Shown here: piece after piece, positions 48,961 to 56,552 of the stretch
Numbering within the stretch: the stretch's first letter is position 1
Layout of the letters: each line of letters starts with the position of its first letter
From: JANXLS01 sp038227045
Lineage (GTDB): Bacteria; Planctomycetota; SZUA-567; H5-PLA8
Assembly: GCA_038227045.1 (NCBI GenBank)
Contig: JBBRQD010000017.1
Coordinates: 8,504 to 72,503, forward strand
Length of the DNA stretch: 64,000 nucleotides
Direction of reading: 5' to 3'
Program-made: the position numbers and the translations under genes
The notes under the pieces: model-generated
Told to the model about the DNA's origin: nothing
Seen by the model: the letters and a program-made list of their open reading frames with translations, nothing else
Databases searched by the model: none

Positions 48961-49795
48961 ATTTTCCGTAATAATCGAACCAGCTCCGGGCTGTCTCAAT
49001 AAGCCGCACGCGATGCAGTTCGACTTTTCCGCCGTCCCGGCATGAAGGAATCTTTTTGTCGATCAGGTTCCAGATTACAATGGCGATATTCTCCGCCGTC
49101 GCGGGCGCTTCTTTGAAAAAATCGGTGTCGAGATTCAGGTGCTTGTGATCGAATCGCGTGTCGATTTCCGCGTCGAGCAGCGTTTCGAATTTGCCGAGAT
49201 CGATGGCGATGCCGGTGCGCGCATCCGGCTCGCCGCGCACGGTCACTTCCACCACGTAGTTGTGCCCGTGACCGTGCGGGTTGTTGCATTTGCCATAGAC
49301 GGCCCAGTTCTCCGCTTCGGAGAGTTTCTCCGAATGCAGGCGGTGCGACGCCGAAAATTCGATGGAACGGGTGAGATAAACCATCGCCGGATTTTCTCCA
49401 AAAATTTCGACCGACATGCCCGGATGTTCCTCCAGCCGCATCGACACGTGCCGTGCCGCGCCGATTGATTCGGGGATACGCGCCCAGAGCACCTGCGCCA
49501 GCCGTTCGGTGGTCGGCACGCTTTCCGCGAATTCCGGCACGGATTCGTTCAGCATCCGATGATCAATGGTCGCGAGAAGTTTTTTCAATTCCAGGTCGAC
49601 GGTCTTGATGTTCACCACCATGCCATCGATGGGATCGACCGGTCCGCGCACGCTCAGTTCCAGCACATAATTGTGCCCATGGCCGCTGGGTTCAGCCGCG
49701 ACGCCAAAAAGAGCCTTCAATTCCGCCGGAGACAGGCCGCCTCCGCGGTACACATGTCCGGCAAAGAACGACACTTTTCGCGTTAACGTCAGCAT
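48959..49795 (-). CDS. queD: Double-domain 6-pyruvoyl/6-carboxytetrahydropterin synthase (QueD-like)
   Basis: 278 residues, twice the usual length: two tandem PTPS/QueD domains. Domain 1 (about 1-130): VSFFAGHVYRGGG, SGHGHNYVLELSV; the zinc His residues are kept, but the catalytic Cys before HGH is replaced (LFGVAAEPSGHGH). Domain 2 (about 135-278): IEFSASHRLHSE, YGKCNNPHGHGHNYVVEVTV with Cys and all three zinc His, and DHKHLNLDTDFF. Domain 2 should be active in making 6-carboxytetrahydropterin for queuosine from dihydroneopterin triphosphate; domain 1 is probably structural. queG at 14065 belongs to the same pathway. It ends inside the terminator of the convergent gene. Confidence 0.9.
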   Translation of the reverse strand: MLTLTRKVSFFAGHVYRGGGLSPAELKALFGVAAEPSGHGHNYVLELSVRGPVDPIDGMVVNIKTVDLELKKLLATIDHRMLNESVPEFAESVPTTERLAQVLWARIPESIGAARHVSMRLEEHPGMSVEIFGENPAMVYLTRSIEFSASHRLHSEKLSEAENWAVYGKCNNPHGHGHNYVVEVTVRGEPDARTGIAIDLGKFETLLDAEIDTRFDHKHLNLDTDFFKEAPATAENIAIVIWNLIDKKIPSCRDGGKVELHRVRLIETARSWFDYYGK

Positions 49796-49818
49796 GACGA
49801 TTGGAACCTGTGGAAGAC

Positions 49819-50721
49819 CTACTTCGATTCGACCAATTCAATCGTCAGGTTCTCGAACTTCGCGGCGGTGGCCTGGCGCGCGGTAAGCAGATCGTTGAGT
49901 AGCTTTTGATAGGCGTCGGCGTCTTGCTGCGATTTTAGCGACGCTTCAAGGTACGCGGAACTGAGTGCTTTGCGCTCGTTGATGTTCAACACGCCGTCTT
50001 TGTCGACATCGAATCCTTTGATAATCAGCGCGCCGGTTGTCGCGTCTTTTGAATTCGCGCCGGCCGTCATCGCGGCCGCGGCGTCGGCGGGGAGCGCCTT
50101 CGCAGCTTCGACTTCGGCGATCGTAATATAGCCGTCTGCATCGTTGTCGACCGGAATGAAAAGCCGTTGCGTCGCAAAGAAAATGTACGCCATGTCGCGG
50201 TACGATTCCGAGGTCGTCTTGCCGTTGTTGTCGCGGTCGAGTTTGGTTAACGCCTCGACCACGCTGGTCGCCAGAACCGTGCGCATTTTATAGACTTCGA
50301 CCAAGCGCCGGTACATTTCGATTTCAGGCACCTGAAACTCCAGCTTCATGTGAATCGATCGCGTCTTTTTTTCACCGGGGGCCTGGGAGTCGAACAGCGT
50401 CCCGAGCGCTTTATCGTAGAGTTGTTTTCGGCGCACGCGCTCCTTGTCTTCCACATCCTTCGATTCCTGCTCGGCGATCAATTTCTGCTTCAAGAGCACG
50501 ATTTCAACGCGTGCCTTGGTCTCTTTTTTCATCATCAATTCCTGCACCCATTTGCTGGATGCATTCTTGGAATCACCGCTGCCAACGACCGTGGCAATCG
50601 TGGGCACTTTCGGCAGCGCCTGCAAGATCGCTTCGTCCGCGGGCCTGGTCGTCTCAGCGCTTGTCGCGCGTGCACACGCACCCAACAGTAAAAGCAAGGG
50701 AATTAATGTCAGCCGAGTCAT
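49819..50721 (-). CDS. EF-hand lipoprotein, unknown function
   Basis: 300 residues. Lipoprotein signal TRLTLIPLLLLLGACARATS, with LGAC as lipobox. An acidic/basic helical region (about 80-130) follows, then EF-hand loops near 168 (DRDNNGKTTSES), 200 (DNDADGYITIAE) and 248 (DVDKDGVLNINE). The second and third loops keep the D-x-D-x-D-G pattern and should bind calcium. It ends with a helix (DADAYQKLLNDLLTARQATA). ATG 50721 has GGAGGA upstream. It probably sits in the membrane facing the periplasm; role unknown. Not clearly co-transcribed with its neighbours. Confidence 0.8.
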   Translation of the reverse strand: MTRLTLIPLLLLLGACARATSAETTRPADEAILQALPKVPTIATVVGSGDSKNASSKWVQELMMKKETKARVEIVLLKQKLIAEQESKDVEDKERVRRKQLYDKALGTLFDSQAPGEKKTRSIHMKLEFQVPEIEMYRRLVEVYKMRTVLATSVVEALTKLDRDNNGKTTSESYRDMAYIFFATQRLFIPVDNDADGYITIAEVEAAKALPADAAAAMTAGANSKDATTGALIIKGFDVDKDGVLNINERKALSSAYLEASLKSQQDADAYQKLLNDLLTARQATAAKFENLTIELVESK

Positions 50722-50839
50722 TCGAAAATCCTCCAACAGGTCACCACTCTCATTGTGCATTAAAACGGTAAAAAGTCAACGACCTACAGATACAGAATAG
50801 ATCCGCAAGAGCGGAATCCGAGTATATCAACTCGATCAT

Positions 50840-51865
50840 TTATCGCTTGCCAGCCACGAAATCTTCATATAGCAGCACCTCATACGGACTGCCAATAATC
50901 AACGGGCAGCGTTGGTGCAGAGAAGTGGGCTGAATCTTAAGGATGCGCTCGTCGCCATTCGACGCCCGGCCGCCAGCCTGTTCGCAGACATACGCCAGCG
51001 GATTGCATTCGTACATCAAGCGCCGCTTCCCGCCGCCGGTAATCGGCGATGAGTTGTCCGGCGGATACAAGTACACGCCGCCGCCCAATAGCGTGCGGTG
51101 AAAGTCGGCGATCAAAGAGCCGACGTAGCGCGTGGAATAATGCTTCTCGGATTTCGCGTCGATCTTGCGCAGATGCTCGATGAAACGGCGCGTCTCGTCG
51201 TGCCAATCGTGGTAATGGGCTTCGTTGCAGGCGTACGTTAGCCCGCGCTCCGGAATGTGGAGATTCTCCCGGGAGATGAGAAATTCGCCGATGCCGCTGT
51301 CGAGCGTGTACGCATTGACGCCGTTTCCGGACGTGTAGACCAGCACCGTCGAGGGACCGTACATGACATAGCCGGCCGCCACCTGCTCGGTGCCTTTTTG
51401 CAGCAAGTCCTTCTCGGTCGCCTGCTCGGCCGACTCGACGCGCCGCAGCACGGAGAAGATCGAGCCGACGACTCCGTTGATTTCGAGATTGGACGAATCA
51501 AGCGGATCGATGCACACGATGTATTTGCCGCCTTGCGAGCGGCTGTGCAGATGAACGGGATCCTTCATGTTTTCGCTGACGATGGTGGCGACGCCCGGCG
51601 AATTGCTAAAGACGCGAATGAACGTCTCGTTGGCGTACAGGTCGAGTCTTTGTTTCCTGTCGCCGGGGACATGCGGCGACTCGGCATAACCGCCCTTGTC
51701 ATAAAGTCCCGCCTGCGACAGCGCGCGGGCGATCAGTTTTGCGGCCAGCGAAATCTGCGTGATAATCGTCGAAAATTCACCCGTGGCGCGAATCAATTTT
51801 TGCTGATGCGTCAAATGCTGGGCAAGGGTCACACCTAGTTTAGGCGGCACGGTCGAGTCGGGCAT
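50840..51865 (-). CDS. fbp: Fructose-1,6-bisphosphatase class I
   Basis: Gluconeogenic phosphatase that hydrolyses fructose 1,6-bisphosphate to fructose 6-phosphate. 341 residues, the usual length. Metal-site and substrate motifs: YIVCIDPLDSSNLEINGVVG (the DPLDGSSN-type loop), GYVMYGPSTVLVYTSGNGVN, STRYVGSLIADFHRTLLGGG and GKRRLMYECNPLAYVCEQAG with GGRASNG following. In this protein the loop reads DPLDSSN rather than DPLDGSSN, so one Gly is missing; this variant occurs in other class I enzymes. ATG 51865 has CAGGAG eight bases upstream. Confidence 0.95.
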   Translation of the reverse strand: MPDSTVPPKLGVTLAQHLTHQQKLIRATGEFSTIITQISLAAKLIARALSQAGLYDKGGYAESPHVPGDRKQRLDLYANETFIRVFSNSPGVATIVSENMKDPVHLHSRSQGGKYIVCIDPLDSSNLEINGVVGSIFSVLRRVESAEQATEKDLLQKGTEQVAAGYVMYGPSTVLVYTSGNGVNAYTLDSGIGEFLISRENLHIPERGLTYACNEAHYHDWHDETRRFIEHLRKIDAKSEKHYSTRYVGSLIADFHRTLLGGGVYLYPPDNSSPITGGGKRRLMYECNPLAYVCEQAGGRASNGDERILKIQPTSLHQRCPLIIGSPYEVLLYEDFVAGKR

Positions 51866-51902
51866 GGACGGGCTCCTGAATTGAACGAAGTGCAGTTCCT
51901 TT

Positions 51903-51931
51903 ACTATATCCATTTAATTTGCGTGTGAAAA
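51903..51931 (-). promoter_or_regulatory. Candidate promoter for fbp
   Basis: Minus-strand TTTTCA (51926-51931), 17-base spacer, TATAGT (51903-51908), about 38 bases before ATG 51865. Pattern match only. Confidence 0.4.
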
Positions 51932-52049
51932 ACAATTTTTTTCAATGAAAAGGTTGACGCGCCGTTGTCGGGGCGGGCAGGCGAGCGCAGGAACGGAGAA
52001 AATTGGAGAGCGCGAAAAAACATCGCGCCGATGCCTCTGCGCTCCAACG

Positions 52050-53162
52050 CTACTTCACCTGCGTCAATAGATGCTCGAGCACCGCTGCCAATTCGGTGGC
52101 GGATTGGTAGCGCTGTTTGGGATCTTTGGCCATCAGTTTAACGATCATGCCCGCCGTGTCGTTGCTTATGGCCGGGTTGACGTCTTGCGGATTCGGCGTG
52201 GCTTCAAAGACATGGCGTTTCATCACTTCACTGCCGTTTTCGCCTTCATACGGCAAGCGCCCGGAGACGACGTGGAACAATGTCGCGCCCAGGCTGTAAA
52301 GGTCCGAGCGCTGATCCGTTTGGCGTAGCGCGCGCGCCTCTTCCGGTGAAATATAGTGCGGCGTGCCGACTGCGATTCCTTCGGACGTGATGCGCAATGT
52401 GTCATTCAGAAACAACGCCAGCCCCAAATCCGCCAGTTTGACTTGACCGGTGCTGGAAATCATGATGTTTTCGGGCTTTACGTCGCGATGCAAGACACCT
52501 TGGGCATGCGCGTGTTCGAGCGCGCGTGTGACGCCCAGGCCGATCATCAGTGCTTCTCTTTCAGGCACTATTTTTTCGCGGTGCATGCGCCGGATCAGCG
52601 TTTCGCCGTCGACATATTCCATCGCCAGATAAAACACCTTGTTGATCACGCCCGAATCCCAGACTGAAATAATGTTGGGATGGCTCAGCGAACTAGCCGC
52701 CAGAACTTCGCGTTTGAAGCGCTCGACAAACGTCGGATCCTGAGCGAGGTTTTTGGGCAAAATTTTGACCGCAACCGTCTGGCCGGTCCGAGTATCCGTC
52801 GCTTTAAAGACAATCCCCATAACGCCGCCCAGGCGCTTTTGCAGTTGGAAAGGTCCGAGGATGTATGGTTGTTGAACCGTCGAGTCTTCCCAATCATGGA
52901 GATCGGCTTTTGGCGCGGAGTGCCGAACTTCGTCGGTTTGACGGAGATGGCGCTGTTCGACGATGATGTCGTTGATCTGCGCCGCGGTAAGAAAGCCCAT
53001 TTCGATGGCCAATTCGCCGACGCGGATTTGAATTCCTTTTTGGCGATACTTTAACTGCTTTTTTAAAACATCACGTACTTGTGCCCACGTCAGCATGCTC
53101 TTGGCAACGGCAATGTCGCCAAATAGGTCGTGCTTGGTGCCATTCGATTCTGGTACTGCCAT
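52050..53162 (-). CDS. Ser/Thr protein kinase with N-terminal helical domain
   Basis: 370 residues. Residues 1-90 form a helical domain with two similar halves (MLTWAQVRDVLKKQLKYRQK and IGELAIEMGFLTAAQINDII-like RVGELAIEMGFLTAAQIND), resembling the N-terminal part of GspE-like proteins. A Hanks-type kinase follows from about 108: LQKRLGGVMGIVFKA (one glycine of the P-loop replaced), VAVKILPKN (catalytic Lys), GVLHRDVKPENIMISS, LADLGLAL (DLG instead of DFG), GTPHYISPEEARALRQTDQR and RSDLYSLGATLFHVVSG. Cytoplasmic, no membrane segment. It is the second of two adjacent kinase genes. The start is ATG 53162. Confidence 0.88.
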   Translation of the reverse strand: MAVPESNGTKHDLFGDIAVAKSMLTWAQVRDVLKKQLKYRQKGIQIRVGELAIEMGFLTAAQINDIIVEQRHLRQTDEVRHSAPKADLHDWEDSTVQQPYILGPFQLQKRLGGVMGIVFKATDTRTGQTVAVKILPKNLAQDPTFVERFKREVLAASSLSHPNIISVWDSGVINKVFYLAMEYVDGETLIRRMHREKIVPEREALMIGLGVTRALEHAHAQGVLHRDVKPENIMISSTGQVKLADLGLALFLNDTLRITSEGIAVGTPHYISPEEARALRQTDQRSDLYSLGATLFHVVSGRLPYEGENGSEVMKRHVFEATPNPQDVNPAISNDTAGMIVKLMAKDPKQRYQSATELAAVLEHLLTQVK

Positions 53163-53179
53163 TGTCTGCCCCCGCAACT

Positions 53180-53215
53180 TATATATTTTAACCTATAGGC
53201 ATGGCAAAGTCTATA
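53180..53215 (-). promoter_or_regulatory. Candidate promoter and TTTGCCATGC motif before the kinase gene
   Basis: Minus-strand TTGCCA (53202-53207), 16-base spacer, TATATA (53180-53185), 18 bases before the ATG. The larger string GTATAGAC-TTTGCCATGC-CTATAGG matches the region at 42181-42215. Confidence 0.4.
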
Positions 53216-53279
53216 CTTATGAACAAGGGGGATTACAATTATTAAATGCACCATTTTAGCCAACTGTTCAAAATTAAAA

Positions 53280-55913
53280 TTATGGCTTTTGAAGTAATTT
53301 TGCTTGTCCCACAAGTTGAGTCAATCCGTCGGCCAAACTATGATATTTATCGGACTTTTTTCTGTCTCCACCGACACCGATTTTCGGAATAAATGGAACC
53401 TTTAATCCGACCGATTTCTCAGCTTGTTTCGTATAATGTTCGGCAGCCTTTTGCAGTTCGGCCTCCAATTCGGTGGCGTCACTTCGTGCAGCGGCCAGAC
53501 TCGCGGCGGTCGCGGCGAAATCGTTTGCCGCGAACGCAGCCAGCGGTTTTTTCGACTTTTCCAGCGCGCTCAATTGCATCTTTGCGATAGCCAGCGTATG
53601 CCTTTTCGTGGCGGCGTCGTCCTCGTCGAGTTCCGCGCCGATTTTGAAACGTTCCATGGCGTCGGCTTCAATTTTTTGCATCTGTTCAATGACGTCCTCT
53701 GCCGCGCGCGCGGCTTCCAACGCGGTCTTGGCGTTCTTCAAGAGCGTGCCGGCCGGATCGAGTTTCAGCGCTTCGTCGAGAACCGCCGCGGCTTCATCGT
53801 CTTTGCGCTGCTCCGCCAGTTCGCAGGCTTTCGCAACGGCTTTCGCCGCGCGCGACGGAACTTTGTCGAGCGCCTTGATGCGCAGTTGCGCGTCGCTCTC
53901 CAGTGCCGAACTTTTTATCATGGCGCTCGCGTATAATCGTTGCGCTTCGGCCAAATCGCCCGCGTCGCGCGCGCTGTCGCCTTTCGCGAGCGTTTCGCGT
54001 CCCTCGGCTTCGTTGAGTTTGCTGACCGGCGGCGAAAACCCCGGCTTCAATTCCATGGCCACGCCAAACTTGATGCGCGCCTTGACGAATTCGCCTTTAT
54101 CGATGGCGTCCTGGCCCTCGCGCATGACGTCCTGATAGCGCGCCTCGGCTTTTTCTTCCGCGGTGATTTTCTGGACGACGGCATCGAGCCGTTCGGCCGT
54201 CGCGGCGTCGCTGGCGATCTCCTGAGCTTTGCGATACGCCGTTTCCGCGCGCGACAGTTCGCCGCGCCCTTCGGCGGCGCGCGCCTGCGCCAGAAAAGCG
54301 AGCCTCCGGCATTGACGCGCCTTCTCGGCAAATCCCGCCTTCCGCGCCTCGGGCGCGATCTCCGCCGCGCGCGCATACGCGCTTTCCACTTTGTCGAATT
54401 CGCTGCGCTGCTGGGCGTCGGCCGCCTGAGTTTCAAGGCGCTCCAATTCGACCGCGTTGGGATCGCGCGGCGGCGCGGGCGAGAATTCGGCGAGCGGTTT
54501 CTTGGCCGTTTCGATCGCCGCTGCCACGCGGTCAATGCAGGTCTGCGCGGCGTTTTCTTCGTCGAGCGCTTGCGCGTTGCGGTAGCGCGACAACGCATCG
54601 TTCAACTTGCCCTGCTTTTCCAAATCGGCCGCCGCGCGCATTTCGTTGTCGAACACAATACGCCGGTCTGTCCGGTCGCGGCGCGCAATCAGTTCGACAT
54701 GCGTCGGCGCGAACTTCAGCGCGTCAAGATAAATCGCGCGCGCATCCTTGATTCGCCCGGCTTTGAATGCATCGTCCCCCAGCGCGGTGCGTTCGCGCAA
54801 CTCGGCGTCGGAGATCTGCGGCAGAAGTGTTTCGGAAATCTTCGGCGGCTGAGGTACCTGCTTTCCGCTCGATGCATACGCGATCAGTCCCGCGGCGCAA
54901 ATTACACCCAGGATCGCGGCCGCGACCCGCCACGATCTTCCTCCGGAGTTCCAGCCGTTCCGTCGCGCATGGCTTCCAAACAACGCTGCGGATTCGCCGT
55001 CCGACGACACGCACGGCTCCAGCTCCTCGCCTTCGGGCCTGGGTTTGGGAATCAACGGCGCAAAGGGCGGGGGCGCGGGGATCGAATTTCCGGCCAGCAC
55101 CGCTTCGATCATGCCGATCAACGTCGTCGCGCCTTCCGGACGATCGTCGCGCCGCTTCGCCAAAAGATGCAGCAGCAAGTCAGCCGCGCCGCGCGAAAGG
55201 TCCGGGCGCAGGAATTGTGGATCGGGCGGCTTCTCGAATTTCTGTTTGTAAAGAATATTCATCACCGTCGCCGAACCAAACGGCGGCCGGCCGGTGAACA
55301 CGCGGAAAAATGTCGCGCCCAGCGCATACAGATCGCTGCGCGGATCGGCCGTTTCGCCATCCGCCTGCTCGGGACTCATGTACATCGGCGTGCCCAGACA
55401 CGTGCCCGCCAGAGTCAGTTGCGTCGCGGAACCCGAATCCATCACCAGTCCGAAATCGACGATGCGCAGCACGCCGTCCATGCCCAGCAGCAGATTCTCG
55501 GGCTTGATGTCGCGGTGAATCAGTCCCTTGGCGTGCGCGGCGTTCAAACCCTTCGCGGCCTGGAGCATCATTCTGAGGCCGTCTGCTTCGGCGACTTTTT
55601 GGCGCGCGTCCGCGATATTCAGCAGATTGCCTCCGTCCACCAATTCCATTGCAATGTAATACTGCCCGTTGAATTCGCCCGAATCGTAGACCTGGATAAT
55701 GTTCTCGTGGCGGATGGCGGCGATGGTGCGAGCCTCGCGCAAAAAGCGCGCGACGTATTCGGCATGTGATGAGAATTCCGGCGGAAGAACTTTGAGCGCG
55801 ACGGGACGCTCCAGCGTGCCTTGCACGGCGCGATAGACGCTGCCCATCCCCCCCTGTCCAAGCTTGGAAAGGATGCGAAAGCTTCCGATATTTCCGGGAG
55901 ACGAATCGCTCAT
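53280..55913 (-). CDS. Large Ser/Thr protein kinase with membrane helix and TPR-like periplasmic region
   Basis: 877 residues. Hanks kinase (about 10-275): ILSKLGQGGMGSVYRAVQ (P-loop), PVALKVLPPEF (catalytic Lys), GLIHRDIKPENLLLG, IVDFGLVMDSG (DFG), GTPMYMSPEQADGETADPRS and YALGATFFRVFTGRPPFG. One membrane helix near 335 (WRVAAAILGVICAAGLIAYA). Then about 500 residues of Ala/Glu/Arg-rich helical repeats with TPR-like spacing (EKQGKLNDALSRYRNAQALD, ARAAEGRGELSRAETAYRKA), presumably extracytoplasmic and ligand or protein binding. A TTG at 55940 is a less likely start than ATG 55913. Probably a receptor kinase of the envelope. Confidence 0.92.
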   Translation of the reverse strand: MSDSSPGNIGSFRILSKLGQGGMGSVYRAVQGTLERPVALKVLPPEFSSHAEYVARFLREARTIAAIRHENIIQVYDSGEFNGQYYIAMELVDGGNLLNIADARQKVAEADGLRMMLQAAKGLNAAHAKGLIHRDIKPENLLLGMDGVLRIVDFGLVMDSGSATQLTLAGTCLGTPMYMSPEQADGETADPRSDLYALGATFFRVFTGRPPFGSATVMNILYKQKFEKPPDPQFLRPDLSRGAADLLLHLLAKRRDDRPEGATTLIGMIEAVLAGNSIPAPPPFAPLIPKPRPEGEELEPCVSSDGESAALFGSHARRNGWNSGGRSWRVAAAILGVICAAGLIAYASSGKQVPQPPKISETLLPQISDAELRERTALGDDAFKAGRIKDARAIYLDALKFAPTHVELIARRDRTDRRIVFDNEMRAAADLEKQGKLNDALSRYRNAQALDEENAAQTCIDRVAAAIETAKKPLAEFSPAPPRDPNAVELERLETQAADAQQRSEFDKVESAYARAAEIAPEARKAGFAEKARQCRRLAFLAQARAAEGRGELSRAETAYRKAQEIASDAATAERLDAVVQKITAEEKAEARYQDVMREGQDAIDKGEFVKARIKFGVAMELKPGFSPPVSKLNEAEGRETLAKGDSARDAGDLAEAQRLYASAMIKSSALESDAQLRIKALDKVPSRAAKAVAKACELAEQRKDDEAAAVLDEALKLDPAGTLLKNAKTALEAARAAEDVIEQMQKIEADAMERFKIGAELDEDDAATKRHTLAIAKMQLSALEKSKKPLAAFAANDFAATAASLAAARSDATELEAELQKAAEHYTKQAEKSVGLKVPFIPKIGVGGDRKKSDKYHSLADGLTQLVGQAKLLQKP

Positions 55914-55979
55914 GCAAAATCCAAATGTGCCATCGTTCAATTATAGACGCGCTTGCGGCGCAAGCAACACGTCAACGTC

Positions 55980-56038
55980 CCCCTCTCCCCCTGGGAGAGG
56001 TCCGACGAGCGGCCGTATCGCTCGCGGGGTGAGGGGAG
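55980..56038. repeat. CCCTCTCCCCCTGGGAGAGG-type repeat
   Basis: Inverted motifs CCTCTCCC / GGGAGAGG with a second half ending GGGGTGAGGGGA, between the kinase gene and the RyR-domain gene. Similar short repeats occur in many bacterial genomes. No gene. Confidence 0.5.
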
Positions 56039-56058
56039 GCGTTGATTAATCCACTACA

Positions 56059-56349
56059 TCAGCTTTTCTCAATCCGATATCCAAACGCCATTATCGCCTT
56101 CAACGCACCGAGCGCGGTCTTGCGGTCATATTCTCTTTCCGATTCCGGGAGCGCCGCGTACGGCACGAGGCACGGGTGCGCCTTCGTTTTGTCGTCGCGC
56201 GCGGCTCCATAAGTCCAGCCTTGGGCGAGACGCTCCGACGCCCAGATTTCGTGCGTATTTTCCGCCAGCTTTTCAGTCAATTCCAACAACTCCGGCGGAA
56301 GTTTCACGTGCTCGCTTGGAATGGGCTTGGGGTGATAGTTCATGTGCAT
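56059..56349 (-). CDS. RyR-domain protein
   Basis: A free-standing RyR domain (named after ryanodine receptor repeats; also found in bacteria and phage, function unknown). 96 residues: YHPKPIPSEHVKLPPELLEL, TEKLAENTHEIWASERLAQG, WTYGAARDDKTKAHPCLVPY, ALPESEREYDRKTALGALKA, followed by IMAFGYRI. All five usual segments are present and the length equals one domain. The start could be ATG 56349 or ATG 56343; AAAGG lies just upstream of both. Neighbours give no clue to its partner. Confidence 0.88.
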   Translation of the reverse strand: MHMNYHPKPIPSEHVKLPPELLELTEKLAENTHEIWASERLAQGWTYGAARDDKTKAHPCLVPYAALPESEREYDRKTALGALKAIMAFGYRIEKS

Positions 56350-56383
56350 CGAACCTTTGCGAAAATTGTAAACAGTCGCACTT

Positions 56384-56461
56384 CAGAGCCGCGCACGCAA
56401 GTAAGCGGCTTTATCTTGCATTGCAGAACAATCTTGGCCGCTTGCTTACGTGCGTGGCTCT
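56384..56461. repeat. Family A palindrome, copy 5
   Basis: Arms CAGAGCCGCGCACGCAAGTA.. and ..GCTTACGTGCGTGGCTCT pair with a few mismatches around a 28-base loop. It is the most diverged copy. It lies between the divergent RyR and uvrC genes and just upstream of the uvrC promoter. Confidence 0.8.
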
Positions 56462-56473
56462 AGCGGAGATAAC

Positions 56474-56502
56474 TTTATTCTTAACCGCACTTGGAGTATA
56501 AT
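56474..56502 (+). promoter_or_regulatory. Candidate uvrC promoter
   Basis: TTTATT (56474-56479), 17-base spacer, perfect TATAAT (56497-56502), 50 bases before the uvrC ATG. Confidence 0.5.
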
Positions 56503-56552
56503 GCGGTTCAGACAGATTCGAAATATTACCGCTTCTATCGAACCCTCTTTCC

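Noticed and set aside
47566..48999. Minus-strand frame opposite the DUF1501 gene
   Set aside because: Antisense shadow; the plus-strand DUF1501 gene has ribosome site, Tat leader and family motifs.
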